NCBI GenBank assembly: GCA_001414345.1
Contig: LLCB01000214.1
Span: 1-64,000 of the forward strand
Direction of reading: 5' to 3'
DNA from: Hymenoscyphus infarciens
Taxonomy: Eukaryota; Ascomycota; Leotiomycetes; Helotiales; Helotiaceae
DNA: 64,000 nucleotides
Position numbers and translations under genes: made by a program
Notes under the pieces: generated by a model
Database searches by the model: none
Told to the model about the DNA's origin: nothing
The model's input: only the letters and a program-made list of their open reading frames with translations
Part shown: positions 35,408 to 47,499 of the stretch, piece by piece
Layout: each line of letters begins with the position of its first letter
Numbering within the stretch: position 1 is the first letter of the stretch

Positions 35408-36506
35408 GCACTTTACAAGGAATTACAGCGCACTGCTCTGTATTCTCTATACGAGAAAGTCTTAAGCGAAATATCCCCGAGCAGTAACTATTTCCTACAT
35501 ATTTCCGAGCTAATTTCTCTAAGCATATTTACTTCCCACCATAGGCATGCGGATTTAACCAAACCCTAGCCTTAGAAGAGCTAGGTTATAACGTTATAAC
35601 GTTATAACTCGCTCTTCTAAGAGCTATATAACTCGCCTATCGTAGATATAACTACGTCGCTACTTTTTAGCTTTATTAGCTCGTATATATTACTTATATA
35701 TAGCGACTAACTAAGTAATATCAGCTTTTAGCGGCATTTATAGTAGCCTAGAAACGTGACTAAAAAGACTAAAAAGTCTTATATATTAATTAATTAGCTA
35801 TATAACTATATAGAAACTTTTAGTTTATAATAGACTAAAAACCTAAGACTCTTATTAAATTAATCTACTTAATTAACTTATTAATTTTATATCTATATTT
35901 TTATATTTATATACTTTTAGTTTATAAGACTAAAAGTCTCTTATAAGTTAATAAATTAATTAATTAATTACTTAATTTATTAATTAATTATACACTTATA
36001 TACTTTTAGTCTATAATAGACTAAAAATCTTTTCTAAATTAATTAATTTAACTAAATAATTTTAGTAGTGTAAAATCTATTAAAACTCTTTTTCTTTAGT
36101 CTATAATATAGATAATAAATCTAGTATATTTTTCTTATAAATTATATTTATAGCTTAGTATGTTTTTAATTAAAGCCGCGAAAGACTACGAGCTAATAAA
36201 GCTAAAAAGGCGATATAGTTATACTTACCTAGCTCTTCTAAGACGCGGGCTCGCTTCTTTTTATATACCTATAGTATATTTCTAAGTATATCTCCGAGTA
36301 GAAATATACCGAGTAGAGATCTACGAGATATCGCCGAGTATAGATCTCTGAACATTTGTTTCACTCGGTCAAAAGTCTAGTAGAGATCTCGGAGAAAAAA
36401 ATGTCTCACTCGCACCTCACTCGGGGTTATCTTACTTAGAGATATTTTTCTACTATTAAAAGTATGGAGAATACAGGGCAGTGCGCTATAATGCCCTATA
36501 AAGTGC
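35408..36506. mobile_element. Possible TIR element, about 1.1 kb
   Basis: Two 45-bp arms, 35408-35452 and 36462-36506, are inverted repeats of each other at about 39 of 45 positions (reading GCACTTTA..GCGCACTGC..CTGTATTCTC). Most differences are transitions. The interior is AT-rich and has no recognisable transposase. Target duplications could not be fixed, so the outer limits are uncertain. Confidence 0.5.
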
Positions 36507-37851
36507 TCTGAAGGGACTCCTCTCTAATTCAGGGTCTAGGTAGCCTAAAGGCCTCTCTATATGCTTCTTATAGAGCTGTCGGCAAATACGAGGCTCTCTA
36601 TAGAGATGGAAAAAACGTCGGTTTTTACACTCTTAAGAATAAGTCTTAAATTTAAAATAAAATCACAACAAAGTAATTAAACTAGATAGTGAGGTAAGTA
36701 GTGCTCTATAGTCTCTATACTCTCGGTAGCATCCTCCGTAGTTGGGATTTTTATATTCTAGAAATACTTATCTCACCCTCTTTAAAAATATATAACAACT
36801 CAAGCACCTTTCTAAAAACCTTGAAAGTAGTCTTAAATAAAGGACATTTACTCTCTCTACAATTATCTATATTAGAGAGTAGCTTGTTTCATATAAACAA
36901 AATAGAATCACGCTAGATAGAGAAAGTATCTTTATCTAATATTAGTATTCCTCGCTCTTTACTAAGACGGAAAAAACATACCTTTTTATACTACGTACCT
37001 ACTATACTAAATAGAGATTAAATACTCTATAAATGTTAAAAAATATATAAAAAATACGTTATAGTATTTAACTAACTTCTTAATAACTATATAAACTCAT
37101 AGTATTTTAGATATATAGTTGTTATTAAAATTTATAGTTTTAGAGAGGTGTAAATAAGAGTCCCGGTAGAGCTCGTCTACCTCTCTAGAGTACCCGACTA
37201 AGTACTTCAGAGTTAGTTTTTTTGCTAGGACTTATTCTACTTCAGAGCTATTAACTTACTTAGAAATACCTAATGTCCTATTAAGCTAAAGGTACTATAA
37301 GCATTAGATCGATTAGAAAGCTTAATACCAGAAGGAAAAACTAAAAGCGTCTAGGAAAAGTTATTACTTCAATATATAAAAGATTAATAGATATCAAAAG
37401 AAGGTAGCTTACTACGTCGATCTTCTTTCTAAGTCGATAGAGGAGCTATTCCTAGCCACTTTACCGTAGATATATATGCGTTAGGTACTTACTATTCACA
37501 CCTAGGTTCTATTTAGAGCAAATTGCATAGTAATGCGATAGGACCGTTAAAATATACTACTTAATCTGAAGTTCAGACCTTTGAATTTCCGATTACTTTT
37601 CAAATAGTCTGCTCGCAAAGCGTTTCTATATTAGCTAAAGTAGCTTCTAACTATATAAGTACTTTCAGAAGTAAAACTTGCTTCGACAGTAATAGTACTA
37701 AATCCTCGTGAATGTGAAAGAAGGCTTCCAGCTTTGTACGTTCGCACTAGCTTCTCGTAGCTTTTCTGCTTTTAGCTAGAGCCTCCACAATCACGTTTTT
37801 TAAAGTAGGGCGTGTACATTGCTATAAAAAACGTGATTTTCTAGGAATATA

Positions 37852-38250
37852 AAAAAAGGTTATAAATACCTCTTTTATAACTAACCCTCTTATATTACTT
37901 TATAACTGCGTCTCTAGAGCTTAAACCCTATAAGTTAATTAAGCTTTAGTAGTTCCTAACTAAGTATATCTATATATATTTATATATAGAGACCTAGTTA
38001 AAGAAAATTATTAAGAGGGGCAAAACCGCGATTTTATAAGGCTTAGACTGTTTATAGCCTTTTAAAAAATCACTCTTTTACCTCTCTTAAGACTATTAAA
38101 GAATAACACTTCTAGAGTATATAAAAAGTATATAAAGCTACTAAGAAAGTGCTTAAGTTTAATTACCTTATAGGGTTTAAGCCCTAGAGGCGTGGTTGTA
38201 GAGTAATATAAGAGGGTTAGTTATAAAAGAGGTGTTCGTAACCTTTTTTT
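37852..38250. mobile_element. Foldback/MITE-like element with about 100-bp inverted arms
   Basis: The left arm, about 37852-37955, starts AAAAAAAGGTTA and continues with CCTCTTTTATAACTAACCC. The right arm, about 38145-38250, is its reverse complement with scattered C/T and A/G differences. The central 190 bp is unique. A transcript would form a long hairpin. I found no clear target duplication. Confidence 0.65.
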
Positions 38251-38932
38251 GATAGGGCGGATTAGTTAAAGTAGGACGTGCACATCGCTGTAGCTTCAAA
38301 CTATCTAAGCATTTCAAAAGTAGACCTTGCTTTAACAGTAATGCTGCGTACCCAGCTAGGATGCAAACCCTTTCTCGCTTCTCCCAGCGCAGACGGAAAA
38401 AGACAATCTCTCCAGTTCTGAAGACTCACAACCATGTACCAAAGAAGAAAAGAAATTACAACCAAGTTGCATCTCTTTCTTTCCCGGGCGCATCAAGAAA
38501 CGTATGTCAGAGGATCTTGTTCAACGAACGACCTGGGATGGTTTGCATGAACATATAAACTTCGCTCGAGTTTCACATAGTCAAGAACTCGAAAGACTAA
38601 AAGTAATACTATGCTATCCCAGAACTTTTACTAAATTCACTTGTATCTCATTCCATTCATGAACCCAAAATCATTGCAACTCCCTCATGAAAGGACCAAA
38701 AGTAAATCTTGAACCAGCTGCAGCAGTAGCCAAAGTCCTAACACTCATCATTCATCACTCATCCCCAACGAACTTCGCTCTAGAAAGAGAAGAGCCTCAC
38801 ACCGAAAAATGAGATATCATAGACCATCCCACCAAAAACAAAAAGACCGCGTTGTCATCCATCACTTTCCAAAAATCAAAGGAACACCACCAACTAGCCG
38901 GGAACCAAAGATTTGTAACAGAAAAGGGGAAC

Positions 38933-40664
38933 CTAATACCGAAACATTCTCCCCGTATCCCGAATCCGTGGACCAGCAGCTGTTTGATGTCCAGCCGAGC
39001 CATTAAGGAAAGTCAGCTGAACGTTCTGACAATCTCCCTCGCCGCACTGCTGGTAAAGGGAGAGCAAACCCGCACCACCACACACCTGCCCCGGATTTCC
39101 CGAACACGGGGACGAACAGTCGCGGAGAAGACCAGGAACGGGTTTACGCTCGGCAGCGACATCTTCAGGGTGACCGCAGAAACACTGCGTTCCGAATTCG
39201 ACTGGGGATTGTTAGTGATTATAGGGAATAAGGAAGGGGGAAAATTTACCACCAGCAAGGTTGAAGCCTGCCTTGAGGCAGAAATCAATGCAGGAGTCGA
39301 TTGTCATGTCATTACGCTGATCAGAGGCGCCATTGAGGGTTCGAGCTTGTCCTTGAATGTCGAGGGCACATCCGCTATACGCGAATCGCTTAGAACCGGT
39401 AACGTCAGTGAATGGGAGATGCGGCTGTCCAATGGTAGTTGGAGCACCGCAGCCTCCTTGTGGGTGCGCAGGTCCTGGGCCGGGCTGGACTGGATTGCAA
39501 CCGGGAAGGGCATTCACGGTACCCGAGGTTTGCTCGTCGATTGAAGGAGGAACTCGACAGGATTGTGCAACTTCGTTTGTGATGAAGGATAGGTGTTTAC
39601 ACTCTTCAATGACGCCGGATTCGATGTTGCAGTCGTTGATGGCCTTTTGTAGAATATCTTCCTTCCAGCTAAATGGTAAGTTAGCAACACTCACTGCACA
39701 ACAGATTTATATTAAAAAAGCATTGCTCACCCGTTGACAAAATCGCCATGAAAACCGTAGCCCGTTGGGTCGCCATTAGAGAGCACAAAGGGTTGTTGGT
39801 TTCCGCTCCATTCAAAGTTGGGAGCATTGAAGATTACCTCGTAGAAGATGGATATCAATCTCTTGGGATGAGAGGCAGGGCAGGCTCCCACAGTCACACC
39901 ATCAGGATAAGCCAGGTGAGATTTATGATCTGGAGTGTCGACATTCTTTCCATCCCAGCAGGAGGGGAAGAAAACTTGAGCACGGAGACCATCAGGGCAC
40001 TTGATATTTGGAATTCCGCCGCTCTCGGGGGTATTGGTGCCTAGACATGCCCAGGTGATTGCTCGTTGGGCTGGGGTGTCATTGTAGCTTCGCAGACTTG
40101 GGTCGCCAGCAACCATGCGGAATTCATTAGGGAAGGCAACCAAGTTAGGGTACTCGGGATCTCTTTCATCAAGGCGTTGACTACATGTCCAGTTAGAGGG
40201 TGTATAATTCCAATGATCATAGTCACACTTACAGATAATAAATGGTGGCACCTCCAGTCTGAGTAACCTCAGTGAATTTGCCATCTGGTCCTTTGAAATA
40301 AAGAGTCTAGAAAGAATAATTAGTTAGCGATTGTAGTTGTGAGGGCAGCAATAGGAGATAAGTGTCAATCAGTCTTAAGGGACCTTCGTTTAAAACCTAC
40401 AGGAGTCCAGTAATTAGACATATCTTCCTTGACAGTGCACGAAGAACAAGTCGATCTCTGAGTGGAGGCAAAGTCCATCTCGAAACCAAAGCCATTCCCT
40501 CCCATGATTGTGTGGACATGGCTTGAGACTGTGCCGGGATTGACGACCGGGTCAGCTCGTTGGATGACGATGGGCGCAGCACAAGGAAGTCGGAAGAAGG
40601 CAGAGGCTTGACCTGCAGCAGCAAGCAAGCCTAGGATAGGCTTGAACATCGCATTGAGATGCAT
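38933..40664 (-). CDS. Secreted DUF1996 and WSC domain protein
   Basis: Five exons by frame (40401-40664, 40233-40306, 39731-40180, 39250-39668, 38933-39201) give 491 aa. A signal peptide is visible (MHLNAMFKPILGLLAAAGQASA). The DUF1996 domain covers about residues 30-265, with landmarks HVHTIMGGNGF, YWTPTLYFKGPDG, CPDGLRAQVFFPSCWDGKN and HLAYPDGVTVGACP. A Pro/Gly-rich linker leads to a WSC domain (about 358-450: YSGCALD, CIDFCLKAGF, FGTQCFCG), a cysteine-rich module thought to bind glycans. DUF1996 proteins are widespread secreted fungal proteins of unknown activity. All four introns have GT-AG signals. The last about 40 residues after LSLYQQC are unlike the family and could reflect a mis-called 3' end. 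Confidence 0.85.
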
Positions 40665-40802
40665 TGTTGCAGACAAAGATATGAAAACTGATCACAGCAC
40701 AGCTGGAATGGAGGTTGGGGGTGGAGATGCGGGGGTTAAGAGAGAGAAGGACGCAAGCTGTTGGAAGCAGGTGGTTTAATTTTTTTAATGGCAGGAAAAG
40801 GA

Positions 40803-40810
40803 AATATAAA
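40803..40810 (-). promoter_or_regulatory. TATA-like element of the DUF1996-WSC gene
   Basis: On the minus strand TTTATATT lies about 140 bp upstream of the ATG at 40664, in a region of normal composition. Confidence 0.4.
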
Positions 40811-42607
40811 GAGGGGGTGGAGAGGAACAAATTTTATAGGTCGCTTTTGAAGTCCGCCACAATAGGTGAATAAATTGGACAATAACAACTCGCAATTACA
40901 AGCCCCCGAATGGCAAGTAGTGGCGACCCAATAATAGAAAGTGGCAGTAAGATTAACATTGAGCAATCAAAGGCAAATGGAGTTTGTAATTTTCACAATG
41001 TTTCTAGAGCTCATAGAAAGCATTGTTCGTTGGAACAATGACAAAAGAAAAGTCCCGGTCTTCTCACTCGAGCCTTTGTAGCGTTTTCCTGATATTTTAG
41101 CCTCCACAAGATTTTCAGCATCTCTTTGAAGTTGATTCACTGGTGCAGTACTTCATAATCAAGCGTGAATCAGGTGGGATTTAGTCGAGAAATATGGATG
41201 ATGACCCCACGATTTGACCTGTCAACCATAGTCACCTGGTACCAACACCCGTGGTTACAACCGTCGCCAGTGGGAGAACTTTAACAGAATGGCGGGCGGC
41301 AGTCCCCATTCCGGGATCACCAGATCTTGGTGTTACTGACATTTCCACTGTCGTGAAGCACCAGGTAACGGGTAACATAAACTCAAGTTTAACGAGGAAT
41401 CGGGGTTCCAGAAGACTGATATGCAAGGTACCAGATATTACGCCAATCATAGAGATGACATCTATTTTAAGGAGAGGCTCGGAGGAGGCACGTAGAGGCC
41501 ATGTCGATGTTGCGTTAAGTCCTCTTCAAAACCACTGCCCCCGCGATCCGTTTTCGACGACGAGAAGTCAAATATATATATATATGTATGGAGGGGTTAT
41601 ACTCTAGACGCGGACAGAAGTCGTGCCTTCCCTTCTCGACCCAAAGACTCAACACCAGGTGGGCAACTCCAAAGGAAGCACCTACCTGAGCTCGAGTCTC
41701 GTCGCACATGATGGCCAGCACGTAACGTCGAGCCCCGCCATTTGTGGTCTATGAGGCGAGCGACCTGATGTCGAGAAATTTGGGGCTCAAGGAGACAATA
41801 CCGCTTGAGCCTTTCTGAGACTGACTTCATTTCTGTAACTCAGGTTGATCAAGGGCAGTCCATTTCTGGGGGAAGCTACGACGTCGAAATGACAAAATTC
41901 AAGCAGAGCAATCGTGAAGGAGTCGTGAAGGAGTACGGGGTAGTGTGCTGGGACCTGAGGGCATTCCCAAAGGTGGGAACCTGGAAGGGACATTTAGGTC
42001 ACGTGGATTACTTGGGGGTTGGAAGAATATTAGAGAGTAAGTTGCTGCAGGGAGTAGGGAAATAATTCAAATAACCCTCCCACCTAGTTTTAGACAGATC
42101 GTCAACAGATAGCTTTCAACAGTATCAGGATCTTAGTGCACGTGATCCTGACCCTTTAAAACCTCACGTGTGAAACCTGGAAAGTGGGCACGCGACCCCT
42201 GAAACTCCGAATCCTCAGCCACCTCCTCCGTCAGCTCTTGTTCTACACATCTGCAAGTCAGCCAGTCCACCGATGATATATATCTTTCGATTAATTATCG
42301 TCCTGAAACATTCCAACCGTTTTCACACACCAATTTAAGCCCTTTCTCGGCCTGGCTGATGATTTCACCAATTGCCCGCTCTCCTTGCTTGCTTACTCTG
42401 AAAGCCTCCTCCCAATACGACTCTTCATGTCAGTCCGCTTGCGACCCGAAAGACAGCTTAATGGACTTTATTATCACCATATAATTATCCCCGATATATC
42501 AATACTCTTCCTCACAGAAGAAGATCTTCAGCATCCTAAAATTCGATAAATCTTTATAGACTCCATCTCGCCACATCCGATATACACCATTCTTTACATG
42601 CTTAAAT
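40811..42607. promoter_or_regulatory. Divergent intergenic region between the DUF1996-WSC gene and the Zn2Cys6 regulator
   Basis: About 1.8 kb containing the upstream regions of both genes. CACGTG occurs near 42138, and a CACGTG-related CACGTGTG near 42167. Several CCAAT/ATTGG-like words occur. Short open frames here (for example 41805-42065) look like chance. Confidence 0.4.
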
Positions 42608-44375
42608 ATGGAGCAAATGATACTCACTCCTTTTGTGGTTTCGGTTGGAAAATCAAATCAAAAATATTCCAGGAGGCCAAATTTCAAGAGCAAAGGTGGC
42701 TGCTTAACGTGCAAGTTAGTTCGTCTCAACTGCCCTCCACCCTACCTCGACTAACCCTTTACCGAGTAGAACCCGTCATTTGAAATGCGATGAAACAAAA
42801 CCCTTTTGCAAAAGGTGTACATCGGCTTCGTATAATTGTCCTGGTTACTCAACCACGACGGCCAAACCTGCAGAGCGAGCACTGGTTTATGCCGCTCAGG
42901 CAGTAAATAAGAAACCCACGGTGGCCTCCAAGCACATCCCCCGGGCTCCGGACACCGTTCCAGGCTCAGCTCAGGATACGATACAACTCCAAGTTGTTCG
43001 TCTGAAAGCCCTCCAATCGATGGCAAGCCCGATCGAACAGCGGACTTGGGAACAGTGCTATCTCAAATTTTCTTACTCTGAGCCTGTGGTTTGGCATTCC
43101 TTGCTTGCAATTGCAAGCCTAATTGAAGGATATACGTTACGAGCGAATCCTAAAGCTGCCGTCGCCCACCAACTCACTTTGTGGCATTATAACAAAGCGA
43201 TTCGTCTCCTCACTCCCCAAAAACCCGAGAAAATGGTATCAACAGAAGTTCTTTTAACGGCCTGTTATTTGTTTTTCGCCTTGGAATCCATCCTCCAGAA
43301 CACGGAGGCAGCGGTGGCTCATCTATGGGGCGGATTCCAGATCATACGCACCTGGAAGGCCAATCATTCAGATCCTGATTCTTTCGTCGAAACTCTCTTC
43401 CGTCCTGTTTTTTATACGACAACTTTCACCTGGCTAGCAAATGCTTTTCTATATGGCAAACAATTGGAACTGAAGATGGACATGATTGATCTATGTCTGC
43501 CGCCTAAGAAAAGCTTCAACGGAATGGCTGATGCCAGTGTTGAGTTGTTCCAGATCACTTGCTATGGACTTGGTTCTGCGCGATCTTTCGAAAAATACAA
43601 GGTGACTTATGATACCCAAGAGAACGACGGTGCCGCAAAATTACAACGCGAGTATTTCCGGGCGGCGCTCGAAAAGTGGTTGGAGACCTTTGAGGGGCTG
43701 TATCCGCAAGATTATGTCGATACAGTGAGCATAGGAAAAGCACGAGAAATCAAGTATTTGAAATTGGTGGCAAGGATTCTTTACCTATATCTGCCCGGAA
43801 GATTCAACGTCGTGGAAACCCGTTACGACGTATACGCAAAGGAAATCGCAAGCATCGTTGACCAGATTATCTCGATATACAACACATCCGCGAAGGTCTT
43901 CGAAAAGTACCAGAAAGCGAACCATACGGCGTATTATTTTCAAGAGCATGTGTTTACTCACATGTACATGATCGCGCTCAAATGTCGGAACCCAACCGTA
44001 CGACGGAAAGCCCTTTCCTTGCTTGAGACAGCCGCTCAGCAATCTATCTGGAATAACAGGTTGACGATAAAAGTGGTTGAGAGAGTAATCCAGATTGAGG
44101 AAGAAGGATTGGAGGGTCTCGTGGACGCGATGGGTGATATTGTCCCTTCGGAATGGGCGAGGATCCACGATATAAGTCCCGTTCCAGAAGATTCTCCGCA
44201 CCCAGAAGGTCCACTATTTCGAATGCGACAGAGGATCAATGGGAAGTGGTGTATTAGAGAGGAGAGACCATATGCAGAGTTTGTTCCGGAGTTGATGGTT
44301 CTCGAGCCGTTCGACAATGATGATGAAATAGAAGAGCTGGAGCATGGCCACGGGGAGGTTGGCAACAAAAAATAG
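42608..44375 (+). CDS. Zn2Cys6 fungal-type transcription factor
   Basis: Two exons (42608-42714, 42770-44375) give about 570 aa. The intron falls inside the zinc cluster: exon 1 ends at GCLTCK and exon 2 resumes TRHLKCDETKPFCKRCTSASYNC, restoring the six cysteines with spacing C-x2-C-x6-C-x6-C-x2-C-x6-C. An intron at this place is common in the family. The long C-terminal part has the fungal_trans_2/DUF3468-type helical layout (CYLKFSYSEPVVWHSLLAIASLIEGY; TACYLFFALESILQN...HLWGGFQII). Targets are unknown. It lies between two genes for secreted proteins and is convergent with the multicopper oxidase, so it may regulate one of them, but nothing in the sequence proves that. The start is the first in-frame ATG of exon 1. 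Confidence 0.87.
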
Positions 44376-44770
44376 AGTAGACCAAATATAGAGGAAATGC
44401 ATTGAGTTCGCCAGTGTGAGCGACTCGAATGATATCGAAAAAATAGTCACCATAAGCGAGGGTAGGGGTGCAATAAAGGGGTTACTCGCGGCGATTTCAT
44501 TTCCATTTTGCATCTGCCGTGTAACGGTAATCTGAACTAGACTCATGTATGTAAAGAGATAAGCGTACGGCTCTTCTTGAATCTTGACAGTGGAAGCGGT
44601 TTAGAAAAACAAGAAAGACCAAACGAGACGAGCAACCAAAACTCTTCCACTTTCAACCTCCCACCCTTCCTCGCCCCAAACAAGCACCCCTCTCGCTCTT
44701 CCTACTTACACCCACGCCCCACATGTTTAGCAAGCCATCAACCTCTCCAATCCACCCCAATCTATCTAGC

Positions 44771-47499
44771 TCACACATTCGGCGCAATCCCATCAGCCGG
44801 CTGTCCATGAAGAGCATAATACTCCTCAAGAGCCTCTTCAACAGCCGGTACCGAGGGGTACGCTCCAAGCCCCACAAACAAAGGTAAAATCGTATCTTGA
44901 ACCTCTTGCAGATTCGTTGGTCCGGTCACTGGCTTTGCTCTCCAGATGGTGGCCATGGGGTCGGTAAAGCTTGCGTTGTCTGGGTATCCGAAGGAACTTA
45001 GATCGATGGAGGAGACGTTGAATGCTGCCATCTTTGGGGGGTGTGGGTTAGTAAGATGGTGGGAAAGGAAAGGGGAAGGGTAAGGGGAAGGGGAAGGGGG
45101 AAAAAAGGGAGGGGGGAATTACCATGTCGTGGTCTTCGTGGACTAGGTTGTGGCAGTGGAACATGTAGACGCCCGCCCAGGGTTGGTATTTTGCGATTAC
45201 TTCTACGGCTTCGTTTTCACCAACTGTGATTTGAGATTAGCATGTGTTTTTTTCTCGTCGAATTAGAGTTCGAAAAGGGGAAACTTGCGTACGGTATACC
45301 ACACTAAAATTACAGTCAGTAAAGAGCTCCTCATGATAGGCATGTTGACTTACTCCTTGAGAGACGCTGCTTCATATGGGGTGACGGTTCCTCTTCCTCC
45401 AGTACGAGAAATTATTTTAAAATCGATGAGATGGATGTGAATCGGATGAGACCACCCGCCGGATTTGTTGACTAGACGCCATCTTTCGACACCTCCCTGA
45501 GGAGCGAAACTTGTGTCAGTGTATTATTCACGAAAGGGGTGCAATGAAGTAAGGGCATGAGGTCAAGTAAGGGGTTCCAGGATTTGCTTGGCGAGCGCCA
45601 TTCCAAGACTCGTGAAAAAGCAGCAGATGTCGTTCTTCCAATATGATAAACAAACTTACTTGAGGGGGTTTTGCAAGAACTCGATTTGGAATGTCTTCAA
45701 AGCCGACTCCATTTGGAATGTCTTCAAAGCCGACTCCATTTATCCGCCATTCGCCATTTTTTCTTTCAAACACAAATTCGTGGTCAACCGTTGTGCGTGA
45801 GCCTGTATCTGGTAACGGGACTAGACTACTTGGAAGTGGCCCATTGTTCTTGTCTGATGATACTGTAGACCCGATGGACCATCTCAATCTATTGAAAATT
45901 AGCGAGGGGCCAAAAATCCATATCAAGATGGTTACTTGCACTTTGTCGGTCTCGGGATAGTCCTCGTTGGTTTGGAATTTTCTCTCGTTCATCAGAATCA
46001 AGCTAGTGCACTGTGAGTATGGAAATTCCGAGAGATAGGAGTTTGGAGAACTCACTTCTTTCCTTGGTACAAAGCGAAGTCGATCACGATTTCCCATCGT
46101 TCGGCCATGGCGATGACAAGACTTGTCGTACTGACAGCGTGGTCAAGAAATCCAGCGTCGGAAGCAACAACCTTTGGAGACTTAGTGCTGAAGAGAGAAA
46201 GGAAAGCTGATATTGGAGCTTACATCGAAGGGGAGGTGAACTAATGGGTTCGCTTCGTCGATCTGGAGCTTATCAATTGGCGTTCAGAGCAAATGATGCT
46301 GGGAATATACTTACAAGATATAAGCTGAAGGATCGGGAAACGCTTGCATCAAGGAGACGGAATCGGTATTTCCTAGGTTCGACTTGATGAACGGGCCATG
46401 GTACTGCGTTGACGGTTATGACGTCTCCATAGAGAGAGACTCGCTCATCAATAGGTGAGAATAGCGATCCGTCCCTATTGAACTGCTTCGCTGCAATCAT
46501 AAGAGGTATGTCATACTCACCACTCGGCAACGTGGTCGGAGCTTCTGGGTCAGTGAGGAGATAAAAGCCTGGGTTCATTAGCGAATATGTGATAACGGGA
46601 AAGAAGACAGCGTACCGGCTTGTCCAAAGTAGGCATTTACAGCTGTTATTCCAATTGCATGGTCATGATACCACAAGGTCCTCTGAGGTTGGCCATTTGG
46701 ATAGTAATAATCCTAATGAATGATCCTTAGTCGGTCATTATTAGTCTGGAAGGAGTAGGAATACCTTAAATTGCCCCGGATCTGTTGTATCCTCGGCCCA
46801 GCCATCCCATGGTGCTCGGGAATAACTGCCGTGAAGATGAATCGAGGAAGGACGATCATAAGAGTTGATGAAGCGAACCACTGCTTGACGTCCACGAGTC
46901 TAAAACCCTCGGGGTCAGTATAGTTCAATGGGAGTGGTAAAGGGGTAGGAGGGGTGAGATTCTCAAGGACCGACATGGAAAATCTCAAGGATGAAGAACT
47001 CTAGGACAAATCCGAAGAGGAAATTTGCTCAAACAAAGCTAGCTATATACCATGTTAAAAGTTGGCCCAGGGGCAATCCCATCGTATCCAACATAAGTGG
47101 TTGGCCCAACTCCTGAAGAAAGCGGATACTGTACATTATACGTAAGTAACATACCGTGGATTGGGATGTAAGATGGAAAACAAATACCGTTTGAGCAGTA
47201 AATTGGCGAATATCAATTTCGAAAAAGTCAATCACGGTACCATTTTCCGGCTGAGTGAAAGTTGCCTTGGGCTGTGCCGTAGGCATGATTTGCAAAGAAG
47301 CCTGAAATGGCACATAACTGGTGAAAAAAGCTATCAGTGTGTGGACATTGAAGTGGATAGAAGTTCAAAATATGCAGACATACCGAGGACTCAACCAGTC
47401 GTCGATACCGTTACTTTGAGTAGTAACAGCTTGAGGCAGAGCAACAGCACCAACTCGGCTAAGCAACCCCAAGTGAAGTAACACACTTTTATAAGCCAT
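44771..47499 (-). CDS. Multicopper oxidase, bilirubin-oxidase type
   Basis: Fourteen exons by frame (from the 5' end: 47384-47499, 47188-47317, 47051-47128, 46765-46899, 46616-46712, 46315-46568, 46224-46262, 46056-46171, 45940-46002, 45660-45888, 45354-45496, 45293-45303, 45123-45223, 44771-45031) give 590 aa. The N-terminus looks like a signal peptide. All copper motifs are present: SIHLHG, WYHDHA, HPIHIHL and HCHNLVHEDHDM, the last with an axial Met. Sequence order follows Myrothecium bilirubin oxidase closely (GYDGIAPGPTF, DGWAEDTTDPGQFKDYYYPN, VEPRKYRFRLLDA, EDHDMMAAFN). It would oxidise phenols or bilirubin-like compounds with O2 reduced to water, outside the cell. Oddities: an 11-nt exon, a GC-AG intron at 45889-45939, and an in-frame 27-bp tandem duplication at 45684-45737. 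Confidence 0.88.
45684..45737 (-). repeat. 27-bp perfect tandem duplication inside the oxidase gene
   Basis: Two exact 27-bp copies (45684-45710, 45711-45737) encode GVGFEDIPN twice. In relatives this block occurs once (INGVGFEDIPNRVLA-like), so it is a nine-residue in-frame insertion. Being perfect, it is probably recent. Confidence 0.9.

Larger units (their letters stand above)
35100..38300. repeat. AT-rich relic block with inverted-repeat elements
   Basis: About 3.2 kb of mostly AT-rich, RIP-like DNA with no supported gene. It contains an inverted-repeat pair at 35408-35452 and 36462-36506, a stuttered 8-bp TTATAACG repeat near 35587-35608, TTAATTAA-type runs near 35950-36050, and a foldback element at 37852-38250. 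Direct repeats of about 25 bp and 60-70 bp flank the foldback (37803 with 38268; 37635 with 38290). Confidence 0.65.

Noticed and set aside
41805..42065. 86-codon frame in the DUF1996/Zn2Cys6 intergenic region
   Set aside because: No family resemblance and it contains a short tandem repeat (GTGAAGGA); probably chance.
46713..46988. Extra oxidase exon encoding MRFSMSVLENLTPP...
   Set aside because: It covers an intron (46900-47050) in another frame; family alignment joins GPTFNM directly to TRGRQAVVRF.
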